Assembly: GCA_002751075.1 (NCBI GenBank)
Contig: NAOQ01000441.1
Span: 45,175 to 61,930 of the forward strand
Length of the DNA stretch: 16,756 bases
Source: Ichthyophonus hoferi
Lineage: Eukaryota > Opisthokonta > Ichthyosporea > Ichthyophonida > Ichthyophonidae
Reading direction: 5' to 3'
The notes beneath the pieces are model-generated. The model searched no databases. It worked only from the letters and a program-made list of their open reading frames with translations, and was not told the origin of the DNA. The position numbers and the translations under genes are program-made. Positions 1 to 9,448 of the stretch are shown here, one piece after another. Positions within the stretch are counted from its first letter, which is position 1; each line of letters begins with the position of its first letter.

Positions 1-37
1 AGCCTGTCATCACATGCACATGACCGATGTACAACAA

Positions 38-185
38 CTAGGTAACAATGGGTGTGAGAAAGAAAGGTGGGGGGGAGTTGCTACCCAATGGGGATGTGTT
101 CTTCTGCTCTTCTTCCTCTATAGAAGTGTAAAGGATGATCTTCTCGGGAATATACATAGATTCTGCTAAGGAGTCCACACCTGAT
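38..185 (-). CDS. probable terminal exon of an unrecognised minus-strand gene (partial)
   Basis: Read on the minus strand, an open frame runs from about 185 down to a TAG stop at 40-38. Its last 45 codons begin VDSLAESMYIPEKIILYTSI, continue through an acidic run (EEEEQKN) and end in a proline-rich tail (SNSPPPFLTPIVT). Two acceptor-like sites lie just upstream on the minus strand, CTGCAG ending at 186 and ATCAG ending at 181. The frame is closed by a stop further upstream, so this would be a spliced last exon. The amino-acid mix looks coding rather than random. The family is not recognised and I could not place the upstream exons, which should lie at higher coordinates. An alternative reading uses a donor-like GTAGCA at about 89 and an acceptor CCTAG at about 38-42, which would carry the gene off the left edge. 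Transcript evidence is needed. Confidence 0.4.
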
Positions 186-1349
186 CTGCAGCTAAAACGC
201 TACGTGCACATATATGTGCGTGTGTGTTGGCATGTTTGAGTTGGTAGGTACGCATGCAAGCATTTAAGGAAGCATGTATGAGTATATATGAGCGTGCAAA
301 AAGAAAAGAAAACAAGGCAATTCGATGGTAAACATTATTGAAGTGTTAATCCAAAGATATCATCACTTTGGTTGCATGTTGTCTTCTCCTTATACCCTAA
401 CATCCTCTATTACTGTAACTATTATTATGCATACTTCTTGAGCCCCTTCTTCGCATACAGAAAAATTAATTTTAAAAATAAGAAGAAAAAAAATAACAAA
501 AAAAAGCAAAAAAAATATCACTACTGTAAGAAAATCCTCAGACTCTATCTTGTTTTAAGCGTTAAATTTTAAAATACTCAAATACGAAGCAATAGCAATA
601 GCGTAACGCTAAGTGGCGCAGAACAATAAATAACAGGCCTACATCGTCACAATTGGTCCCGGAATTCGACATGTCTAATATAAATAAAGGCAATAGGAAA
701 ACTATCTAGGTATATGATATTGTGTCCACTGCTATATATAAGAAAGTATCCTTCACTAAATGAATTTTTTGACAAACACTAACCACTGCCCGAACCCAGA
801 ATGACATGTAGATGTTCTCATGTCTCTCAAAAATAGGTGCCTATGATTGGATATTGTTTATTCTAATTAGCAAACGAGATTTTAAGGTACATCTCTAACA
901 CCATATGATTCGTGAAAAGATTTAGAATTGAATTGTGTATTGGACCAATAGAAATCCTATTTGGTATTTTTTTGCACTCTTGACCAATAATACTTAATTA
1001 GAGGTGTGAGCCGTGGCTTTTAATTGAGCCTCGGCTATTCATAATGGGTTTATGATAACTGGAACGACTGCAGTAAATTTATTAAACAAAAACAGGTAAT
1101 ATATGAATAAAAAATAGTCATACCTTTAATAATAAATTGCTTTTTTTTCTCTTTTTAATTATTAATGAAACATGGTACTCTTAATATTAGACGTCTATTG
1201 ATGTATCACACTTGTACATAATGCATTTGCTGCTGGAACCAAATTAGTGACGTCATAGGTTGTCAGGTTTGATTTAATTTTATTACTGGGAGGAGGTAGT
1301 AAGATATCTAATACAATACACTACAATAATAATTGTTGTGGTAGATAAG
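186..1349. other. region without a recognised gene
   Basis: AT-rich sequence between the minus-strand exon at the left edge and the plus-strand gene at 1492. If both genes are real, they diverge from this region, and it would hold the 5' part of the first gene as well as regulatory DNA. No convincing upstream exon was found. The only open frame of note (372-572, +) is largely an A-rich tract read as lysine and asparagine. Confidence 0.5.
461..519. repeat. A-rich low-complexity tract
   Basis: About 60 nt made almost entirely of A on the plus strand, with scattered T, G and C, including several runs of seven or eight A. It is simple sequence, or possibly the remnant of an old poly(A) tail; no adjacent retroelement was recognised that would support the latter. 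Confidence 0.7.
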
Positions 1350-1357
1350 TATAAATA
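1350..1357 (+). promoter_or_regulatory. candidate TATA box (TATAAATA)
   Basis: A consensus-like TATAAATA lies 142 nt upstream of the ATG at 1492, on the same strand. Transcription starting about 30 nt downstream would give a 5' leader of roughly 110 nt. The placement supports 1492 as a true start, but TATA-like words are common in AT-rich DNA. Confidence 0.35.
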
Positions 1358-1491
1358 AGCAGATCTTTTTACAAGACTAACGTACCTATATACAATTTCG
1401 CCTGGAGCCCTCAGTTTTCTAATAAATCGTTTGCCTTTGATATTATTAAATTCGCATTTACTGTTGTATATTTTGCGAAAGAATATTTTAT

Positions 1492-3078
1492 ATGGAAGGG
1501 TGCCGTACTCCCTTTGTCATTATCACTGTCAACCGAGGGTTTAACAGCGTAAATATGGACAAAATACCTGGAACTGCCACCATTGAGAATGTTAAGAAAA
1601 ATGTCAATATTAAAATCACCCTCTCTGAGGAGCCCCAGAGTACACCGTTAACTGACGTTGATGTAGATGATCTTGCAATTTCTTTAGAAAAAGCACGGAT
1701 TAAGTTGAGATGTAAGGTTATGGGGCCATCAGCTATGCGAATGAGTTCATATAATTCCCTCAACAAAATACCACAAGAGGAAGAGGAAAAGCCACTTAAA
1801 AAGGTTTGTCCTGATACCCAACACATTTATGTTATATATTTTCCTGTATGCACTGCATATAGTCATTGTTCGCCTAAGATCTTGTTTTGAGTGTGCTGCT
1901 CAGGAGATCACACACGTACTCTATTCCATCTCCTCCTTCTCGCCATCATATTTGCCCTCTCCTCTTATATTCCATTTTTCCCTTTACATATAATTATATC
2001 TTTCACCTATCAGAGTTTTCGTACCCTTGGACTATTCCGTAGGCTTATTTCAAGAGTCTTCTCTTCCTTTTTAATTTCCATATTTCCTTGGCTATAGACT
2101 CCTTTTCTCCATTGCAAAGATACTGCAGGTTGGAGAGAGTAGTATGTTCGAAGAAAGTATTGGATGGACAACACGAATATCCAGTCCAAGAGATAGTTGG
2201 AGGCGAGAGAAACAGAAAAGGGGTTTTAGGAGCTGAGGTAGGTCAAATAATATAAGGGACTGTACAAGGTAGGCAGATTTTACGTACGTATGGCTTGAAT
2301 ATATTTATGCCATAGGTCTGATTTTGCTTGCTCTTCATTCATCTGTATATTACGCGAGAATCTACCTTATAGTAATGTGTTGGTGGGGAATCATCAGGTG
2401 GTCAGCTGGGGGCCTGTGTCGTTCCATGAAATTCAACGATTATCTGTAAGTGCTTTCCATTTGATATGGATATTGTTCGTACCTAATAATTTTAGTATGA
2501 TAGGAGTAAGATACCTGTGGTTTGTTTTTTCGTGATACTGATCTATACCTCCTTCTCTCGGTGTGTAGTTTGACATTATTTGAAACCCTATTGTTCTCTT
2601 TTATTCTCGTGCAAAAATTAGTACCAGGGTTATAGAGAGAGGCCATCGAAGCATGTCCTTGCTTACATATCCTCCTCCTCCATACACTTACTCGGGCTTT
2701 GACTTAAATACATATTGATAATCGCCCGTTTACTACTGACGGCGCTTACATTTTGTTCCTCTTATGTATAAACTATCATCGGTGCCTAAAACAAAGTAGG
2801 AATGGTAGGAAATGCCTTTTTTATTACCGTTTCTTCATGCATATATATCTACATGTACATATATGCCTTCTTTATCTTTGAACCCCATCACCATACTTCT
2901 GGAGAGCCTTTTCTTTTCTTTTCTCTAATGTAAGTCATTATATCAGGTGGAACAGGAAATGGAGGAGTCTAATAAGAAGCCAGCGATTGCAGTTACTTGG
3001 GAGGCACCGGCCACAGATGAGTGTCGAACTGTGATAAAAGTGGATGCTAGTGACAAAAAGAACTTTTTCGTAGGCTAG
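1492..3078 (+). CDS. hypothetical small multi-exon gene
   Basis: The favoured model has four exons: 1492-1711, 2098-2237, 2398-2445 and 2947-3078 (TAG). Introns are GTAAGG...TATAG (386 nt, phase 1), GTAGGT...CATCAG (160 nt, phase 0) and GTAAGT...TATCAG (501 nt, phase 0). The frame stays open across all joins and gives 179 aa. A strong pyrimidine-rich tract precedes the 2098 acceptor. A simpler two-exon model keeps exon 1 open to 1803 (donor GTTTGT) and joins to 2947, giving 147 aa; it adds an acidic-basic stretch (PQEEEEKPLKK). The start is the first ATG after an in-frame stop at 1447-1449. The protein has no evident signal peptide or membrane segment. The family is not recognised. Residues 100-115 (EYPVQEIVGGERNRKG) loosely resemble the opening of a chromodomain, and the last exon (VTWEAPATDE) loosely resembles the end of a Reeler domain; neither is enough for a call. 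Confidence 0.45.
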
Positions 3079-3229
3079 ATATCTCTTAATGGTATAGTTA
3101 AACCTTAAAGAGTTTGTCATGTCATATATAAATACTCACTGAAGTCTGTCTGATATGTACATTGTGGTAAAACTAATGAGTGTTGAATGTATATAGGATT
3201 GACAGATGAAACTAAAATTTTATGTATTG

Positions 3230-3648
3230 TGTTATAACAGGAACATTTAATTAACTTAGGTACTTCTTTATATAGCTATAATCATTTAGTATTATTAGAA
3301 ATTATTATTACATATGTAGTCTGGAAATATAGTTAGTGCAATCTGTTGTTGTTAAATGGCAGTTCAAGATGATCGATCAAAATTGAGCTAGCCAATGGCA
3401 GAGGTCCCGTGACTATATAAAAAGCCATTTTAAATCATATGCTTTGGGCCCAGATATCACACTGCTTAGGTATCCTGCCTAAGGTAAGACCTGCTGACTT
3501 GTTTAATCATAGAAAATGTGTCTTAGCATATCTGTACTCTGTGTATGCGAAGGGACACGTTAAAACGCCCCATAATTCGGCACTCCCTTTCTTTCTAAAC
3601 GAATATAGGTCACAGGAACACTTTTGTCTCTACCTATTATTCCCAACA
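3230..3648. mobile_element. solo LTR of an LTR retrotransposon (probably Ty1/copia-like), fossil
   Basis: A 419-bp unit starts TGTTATAACA and ends CCCAACA. It is flanked on both sides by the 5-bp word TATTG (3225-3229 and 3649-3653), the target-site duplication expected of an LTR element. With its own duplication it reads as a solo LTR left by recombination between two LTRs. Read on the minus strand it begins TGTTGGGAATA, a start seen in many copia LTRs. On the plus strand it has a CCAAT word (3392) followed by a TATATAAAAAG box (about 3414), so transcriptional direction is not settled. A diverged relative lies at 8272-8689. Confidence 0.7.
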
Positions 3649-4859
3649 TATTGATTGATTTATTATTCATATGATTCAATGACTTAAGTGTCCATAAAAA
3701 CAAGTCAGATAGAGATTGTTCACGCCAGTAGAGTTGTTAAGCTATGTGTCATCAATGATGGACTTTGTATTGGGAAAACACAGAGTTGGTAGGAAGATTC
3801 TTAACGTCTGATAAGATAATCTTGGAGTTTCTGAAACCCACACCAATGCTTAAAGAAAACTCCTTAGAGATCACAGGTCTCTCAATCTTTTAGTTAATAT
3901 CACAATACTGTAAATCGTGGCAGACTTTTTTAATGATTTGTGAGAAGCTAAGCCCACTGCAGATAGTGATGGTTTTTACTATGACCTCTAACAGTAACAA
4001 ATGCAAAGATTATCATGTATCTAATATCTATATATGATAGAGAAACGATTCATACAATAGGGCACCTCAATATTAAAAATGCAGTCAAGGCGGCATGACC
4101 CTGATCTATGATGGACCCTAGCTCAATATGTATTCCATGTCATCCTGTCATGAATATAACACTAGCATTTCTTAAAATGCTTAGTGAGATCTAGTACCTA
4201 CCTGGTGTGTCTTAAGTATAAATGCAGGGTGCCAGGCTATTAACCATAAACTATCTTACTAGGCAAGCTGTAACCTAGCCAAAAACCAGAAATAATAACT
4301 ATTGGCCTGCATCTATCCAACTTGTCTCAACCAAATACATTTATATCAAAGTCCTGCCTTGTTCATTAACATAAACATTCTCTTTATGCAATACCCGAAA
4401 TCTTGATGGTTTCCATAAACCTATATTGGAAATAAAACTGGTATCTGTTATGCAGAGTCCTATTTGATGTACAATGTTCCTATGTTCTGTTGGTTGATCT
4501 AAATAGTTATTACCAAGTAAAAGACAAACTAAAGCCCTTGCGAGTTCTGCTTGCAGTACACATGACCGTCTTAAGCTCCGAAACACTTTAAATTTCTTAC
4601 CCAACAACTTCCAATGTGTGCAATAACTATGATATAAACAACTTTGATTATAGATAGGCATATACAAGTACCCTCTAATGATTCAACTGTACCAGGCTTG
4701 AATAGTTGGCCTTCTAGTAAAGAATTGTGTTGATCAATTTTTACCACTTAAGAATCAAAATACATAATGCAAATAAACAAAAATTAAAATTAAATAAACT
4801 TATGAAAGAGCTTTAGTAAATATAAATAACTGAAAACAATAATTTATTATTGTTTTAGG
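3649..4859. other. region without a recognised gene
   Basis: AT-rich sequence lying between a solo LTR and a copia-like fossil. An open frame of 108 codons on the minus strand (4341-4667) was examined for reverse transcriptase or RNase H motifs and none was seen. It may be further decayed element sequence. Confidence 0.4.
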
Positions 4860-5730
4860 AACTTATTATACAAGCATAATGGTGAAATATTAGGTGTATG
4901 TGTAAATTTCTGATTATTTTTGCTTATTGAAAAGCCAATAATGTCATAGATTGACTATTATAGCTATCTGTGGTAGATCTAGTGACATGTCCACAGGCTT
5001 CAGGAACTCCAATTGAAAGTTATATAATAATTGCTCTCGCTGGGCTAGCAGTAGTACTAGCTAGGTGTTTTGTTCTGTTCTCAAGACTCGGTTGAAGTGG
5101 TAGAGGTCCTATAGAAAGTGCGTATGTCGACTCTTTGGGCAACTGGCTGTAGTAATGATACCTCTGTCCTAAATTCTGAGGAAATCAATGTTTTGAAACG
5201 CTTAGGTGCTAGTGTGGATATTGCACACTGAGACGGATAAGTAAAAAGTGCTAAGGGTGCTATATTGCAATGTAAATAATAATTATTATCACTATTTAAT
5301 GTTAGTAAACAGTTCTCTGACGCTTCGAAGGGTAAGAGGTGTGGACACTGATTGTCGTATCGTATTCAATTACCAATGGTGAACTAGACATGGAAATAGG
5401 AAATGACGATTATAATAGCATGCAGTGATTATATACATACATATTATGATAATGCTTAATTTAATAATAAATGCAAATTTTTGCATGTGTTTTACAAGCT
5501 GCTTCATATTAGATGGCATTGGGGGGCGTTTACTGGTTGTCTCCGTTCCCTTTTATCATTTTCCGACCCTTGTTCATCATGGGTTTTAACTATAGTTAAC
5601 ACCTGTATAGCTGTATTCACCTTGCACCCAAAGGTACGAAATCTTTTTATTAGTGCCCTGGTTTTGTGCCGTAACTCATATGGCACCATTTCGTTGGATA
5701 TGGCTGTTGTAGAACTCATGTTGTGAGTGC
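4860..5730 (-). mobile_element. degraded Ty1/copia-like pol segment (copy 1), fossil
   Basis: On the minus strand around 5719-5504 the translation contains PYELRHKTRALIKRFRTFGC, which matches the pattern near the end of copia integrases (PYELWxxxKPxxxHLRxFGC). The rest of the segment aligns by eye, in the same orientation, with 7150-8100, including the shared words GGGCTAGCAGTAGTA (5041 and 7394) and TATTATCACTATTTA. In a minus-oriented element this stretch would cover the integrase end and the linker toward reverse transcriptase. It is an old, broken fragment; its ends are soft and no LTR pair could be assigned to it. Confidence 0.5.
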
Positions 5731-7149
5731 AGATCGCCGCGTTGAGAGCAAAACCCTAGAAGTGTGACGGCATATTTGCCCAAGTTAAAGATATTTGAAA
5801 CATTCATAAAAATCGGCAGTTAATCCTCTTACTGGGACTGTTGCTAGTTGGCACATACGGCAAGGTAGTGAGACGGATGATGCCCTCCTTACGAAGATTG
5901 CGATTTAACATCAACAGATGGCACTATTTTTCTAGACTACATATGTAATAATAATTGCTAGTAATACTAAATGAGTAGGGTTAAATAAACAAATATCAAA
6001 ATTAATTAAATATTCCTATTTTAACCATTATTACCATTGATGATCCTACTATGCTATATCTCAAATATCAACCCATCAACACATCAGCACATCAGCATGG
6101 TCAAGTGCGCTTAATCTTTTTCCGTATGATGTTGCTCATGCTGCACACATGGACCAATTCAAGGCGTTTGTTTGTATTATGTATGATTCATAAATCATAT
6201 TTATTTTCAATGCATCATAATTGACAGATGTGACTGGTCCTCTGTACAACAGAATAACCACTGGGACACAAAGACTATTTCAAGCAATTTATTATTGTAT
6301 TTATTAAAGGTAATTCTTAAGGTAATTCTTAAGGTATTTATTGTTGAACTATTTATTAATTTAGAGATTTACACTCATTGGTAAGCATAATGCTGTAGCT
6401 CAATAAATTAATGCCACAGGCCTAACCACATGCATTCAAATTATTCTAAGCAATCATATACATACCTACATTATCTTTCTAGATACTGGGTGCCATAAGG
6501 GCTTAAAATAAATATTTTTAATTATATTATTCGTAACTATGTATAGATACCAATAGGAAGTCTTTAGGTGGATAAAACAAAGTGTGAAAGAAGCCCTTTT
6601 GAAATGCAGAAAGGGGTCTGGTTTTACAAAACATCCATTTATTTGTGCTATTAGAGATTATACTTGCAGGTGTAATTTTAACATTTAAGCATAAAATTTA
6701 TCAAAATTTAAAAGTATCAGTATTAACAACGTAGCAGTCATAACAATTTACAAGGGTAGATTGTATAGAAGTCAGGAAATAGTGATGCTGAGACTCCCCT
6801 AAACTACAATAGGAAACGACTTAGGATTGGGCCCTCAAGATCAGCAGGCAGCCAAAATGGCGTGGTCCCTATACTGGAAGATCAGCCAATGAGCATTGAC
6901 ACCATTTGACTATCATCACAAATAGGTATACGTGTAAAGTTCTGGTTGATTTCTGTATAGACTATTTTTTAGCTAATTGAACTAGCAACATTTTATCAAG
7001 TCATAGATCAATAGAAGTAGGTTGGACAACGAATTCCTATTGAACTTAATTAATAAGTATAACCAACCGCATAAATGTGTTAACAAAATAAAAAATAAGC
7101 TGTGCATAGTGAAAATTATGAGGACCCGTAGACTACTATACAGTACTAA
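5731..7149. other. region without a recognised gene
   Basis: AT-rich sequence between two related copia-like fossils, probably decayed element interior. It contains a short direct duplication at 6309-6332 and many A/T runs. No host gene, RNA gene or intact open frame was recognised. Confidence 0.4.
6309..6332. repeat. two-copy 12-bp tandem duplication
   Basis: The 12-mer GGTAATTCTTAA occurs twice head to tail, and a third, partial copy (GGTA) follows. It looks like a small replication-slippage product with no evident function. Confidence 0.8.
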
Positions 7150-8100
7150 TACTAAAATAGAAGTCTAATGGTGATTTGGTATATCATCTGATTATGCGTT
7201 TCCAAGACTGAATACATGTGTAACAGATTCCTCAAAACAATCTGTTCTGTTCAATCTGATTAACATAGTTAAACTCAAGTAGGTGTGGCATTTATACTGT
7301 AGACCATTTATATGAATCTGTGATAGTTTAGTGACTTTTTCACTGTTCCTTTGAGATCTCCAATTCATTTTCATAAATAATAGTTAGTTTCGTTGGGCTA
7401 GCAGTAGTAATAGCTAATTGATCTGATTTACTTTTAATAGAAGGCAATGTAATAGCAGGTATGTATACTGACTCTATCGCTAATTGTTTAGTGTGATTTT
7501 ATTCAGGTATGAATTCAGGAGGTATTCCTGACTTAATGCGTTTGGGCCCTATAATGCTTATAGCATATTGTGTACGATTAGTAAGGGATGCTATATTATG
7601 ATGCAAATAGTGACTATTATCACTATTTAGTGTTAGTAGGTTAGTAGACAGTTCTTTGACTTATGAATGAGTGAGAGATCTAAACACTGATCATCATATG
7701 TGAGGGCCAATGGTGAATTAGACAGTACAATAACAATATGTTTGTTATATACAACATATTGTGATAAAGTTCAGTTAAATAGTTTATATTTAAAATTTCT
7801 TGTTACGAGTAATTTCGTATTTTGCTAGGAGGCCGCACATGTGAGTGGCAGGGGGCCTTTATTGGTTATTTTGGTTTTCATCTTTCATCTATGAGTCAGA
7901 TCTTATCTTGATGATCTAATCTAATACTACTATATCCTCGTTAAAATACGGCTAATTACCTCATTAATGTAACTGCACATACTATGTATTGGCGAATAAA
8001 ATTACTTGGTTAAAAACATGATTTAATTAACTAATATTGAGCCAATCACTTCACTATCTGCTTGTTATCAGAACTTTGGTCTTATTCATTATTCATTTGC
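7150..8100 (-). mobile_element. degraded Ty1/copia-like pol segment (copy 2), fossil
   Basis: Similar in the same orientation to 4860-5730 over most of its length, with insertions and deletions between the two. Shared landmarks include the TAATGGTGA word (4877 and 7167), the CTGTGRTAGNTYTAGTGAC stretch (about 4968 and 7318), GGGCTAGCAGTAGTA and TATTATCACTATTTA. It is assigned to Ty1/copia only through copy 1, which carries the recognisable integrase motif. Heavily decayed and broken; the limits are approximate. Confidence 0.4.
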
Positions 8101-8271
8101 AATTAACAATCTTGTAACACCCCTTTTAAGATGTGCAATCATTTATAGTAGTTAAAAAATATATATTTGAGCAAATCTAACTCTGACTCTCGGCACTATT
8201 TTAGTCATCCTAACTATATTTGGAAAAGGCCAAAATGTTAATGAATTATGACTTCATTCTTATAATAATAT

Positions 8272-8689
8272 TGTTATATCAACCTCGAGATACCAACATC
8301 TTTCTATTTAGATATCTAGAATCATTTAATATTATTGGCAGTTATTATTATATATATGATCTGGAAAATTGCAATCTATTGGCGTTAAATAACAATCCAA
8401 GATGATCAATCAAAATTGAACCAGCCAATGGCAGAGGCCCCACAGCTCTATTATACTATTATAAGCTATTTCAGATCCCATGTTTGGGTGTCTAGTAAGA
8501 TAACTCATTGCTTAGGCATCCTGCTTAAGACAAATCCTGTTGTCTTGTTTAATCATAAAAATATGTCTAGCATATCTGTACTCGGTGTATGCGAAGAGAC
8601 ACGTTAAAATTCTCCTTAATTCGGTATTCCCTCTCCCTCTAAACAAATATAGGTCATAGGAACGCTCTTGCCTCTACTTATTCTTAACA
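8272..8689. mobile_element. diverged LTR copy related to the solo LTR at 3230-3648, fossil
   Basis: A 418-bp unit starts TGTTATATC and ends TTCTTAACA, collinear with 3230-3648. Shared blocks include GATCAAAATTGA-type sequence, CCAATGGCAGAGG, CTGTTGTCTTGTTTAATCAT-type sequence and GTGTATGCGAAG. By eye the two copies are roughly three quarters identical, and many differences are transitions, so both are old. No exact target duplication abuts it; an AATAT word precedes it and recurs 6 nt past its end, which may be chance. The two LTRs are unlikely to be a pair from one insertion, because the first has its own flanking duplication. Confidence 0.6.
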
Positions 8690-9098
8690 CATGGCAATAT
8701 GAATTTTTAGAATTGAATAAATCCGGAGTATCTATCAACCCAGGTACAAAGCCAGTGCATAGTGGTTTGGTATGTTATAGTCCCACAAGTTGTGTACAGT
8801 GCATTGTTTGTTACTATATTTAAATTTTTACTTGATCCATTTTAATTACAATTATAAAGGTGCCCCATTTCTATAGTGAAGCCCATCTGATGTTACATAT
8901 TAATATTCCTCGGGTACACGACAATCATATTGAATACTGATGCCCCTGGTTTGATCTGTCAACATATATTTATGATAAAAGTTGAAAAACAATAGCTCTA
9001 CTGAGGCCAACAGAATTAAAAAATAAAGACTGTTCACAAAAAAACCGTATTTATTATTTCGTGTCCCTTTTTCTTTTATACTCCGTTATCCCAATATC
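8690..9098. other. region without a recognised gene
   Basis: AT-rich sequence with no open frame, repeat or motif that I can name. Confidence 0.5.
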
Positions 9099-9150
9099 GG
9101 TACCGGCCTTTTCTTTCTAAATAAAACCGGTACAGTGCGGATAACGCACA
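9099..9150. repeat. two adjacent hairpin-forming inverted repeats
   Basis: GTACCGG (9100-9106) pairs with CCGGTAC (9127-9133) across a 20-nt loop, and the first arm lies in the palindrome CGGTACCG (9099-9106). Immediately after, GTGCG (9136-9140) pairs with CGCAC (9146-9150) across a 5-nt loop. The GC-rich arms stand out in very AT-rich DNA. Function unknown. Confidence 0.65.
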
Positions 9151-9154
9151 TTGA

Positions 9155-9280
9155 TGAGTCCGGCTCATTAGTAAAATCGGTATTAGATAAGCGATCCGGT
9201 ATTATCGTTTCACAGTATGAGTCCGGCTCATTAGTAAAATCAGTATGTGATAAACGATCCAGTAATATCATTTCACGTGA
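9155..9280. repeat. two-copy 63-nt tandem repeat with internal hairpins
   Basis: Unit 1 is 9155-9217 and unit 2 is 9218-9280. The first 24 nt are identical and most of the remainder matches. Each unit contains a perfect 5-bp hairpin (ATGAG-TCCGG-CTCAT; its first A is 9154 or 9217) and a second imperfect inverted repeat (AARCGAT ... ATCRTTT, 8-nt loop). Because 63 is a multiple of three, a minus-strand open frame (9086-9394) passes through both units and repeats the peptide TDFTNEPDS. Whether the unit matters as DNA, RNA or peptide is not known. Confidence 0.8.
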
Positions 9281-9410
9281 TTTTATTCCGTTCTGAGACA
9301 AGTTATATGAGTATAGGAAAGGGTAAGTTATATAGGAGAACATGAGATATCGGAGGAGCACCAAGACTGCTAGACCCTGAAGTACAACAAACATCTAGAT
9401 TATTAATTGG

Positions 9411-9448
9411 CAAACGTGCAACATATGTCGAGCATGTGCACGTGTTTG
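9411..9448. repeat. imperfect inverted repeat containing CACGTG
   Basis: CAAACGTGC at 9411-9419 mirrors GCACGTGTTTG at 9438-9448, the second arm carrying two extra bases that create an E-box-like CACGTG (9439-9444). It could be a bHLH-type binding site or part of a decayed element end. Confidence 0.45.

Noticed and set aside
780-825. Possible minus-strand first exon (MRTSTCHSGFGQ) for the left-edge gene
   Set aside because: The donor is weak and the join depends on picking one of several acceptors, so it is not supported enough to annotate.
1488-1826. 112-codon minus-strand open frame
   Set aside because: It is antisense to exon 1 of the 1492 gene, with composition expected of a shadow frame.
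1891-2097. 68-codon plus-strand open frame rich in Leu, Phe and Ser
   Set aside because: It is the translation of the pyrimidine-rich tract preceding the acceptor at 2098 and ends at that site.
3439-3654. Plus-strand open frames at 3439-3654 and 8416-8607 sharing similar peptides (HCLGIL, LFNH)
   Set aside because: Their similarity is fully explained by both lying inside the two related LTR copies.
4341-4667. 108-codon minus-strand open frame
   Set aside because: No reverse transcriptase, RNase H or other motif is visible; it lies in element debris and was not given a function.
9153-9180. TTGATGAGTCCGG resembling the hammerhead ribozyme CUGAUGAG core
   Set aside because: The required GAAA segment and the flanking stems I and III are not present at suitable spacing on either strand.
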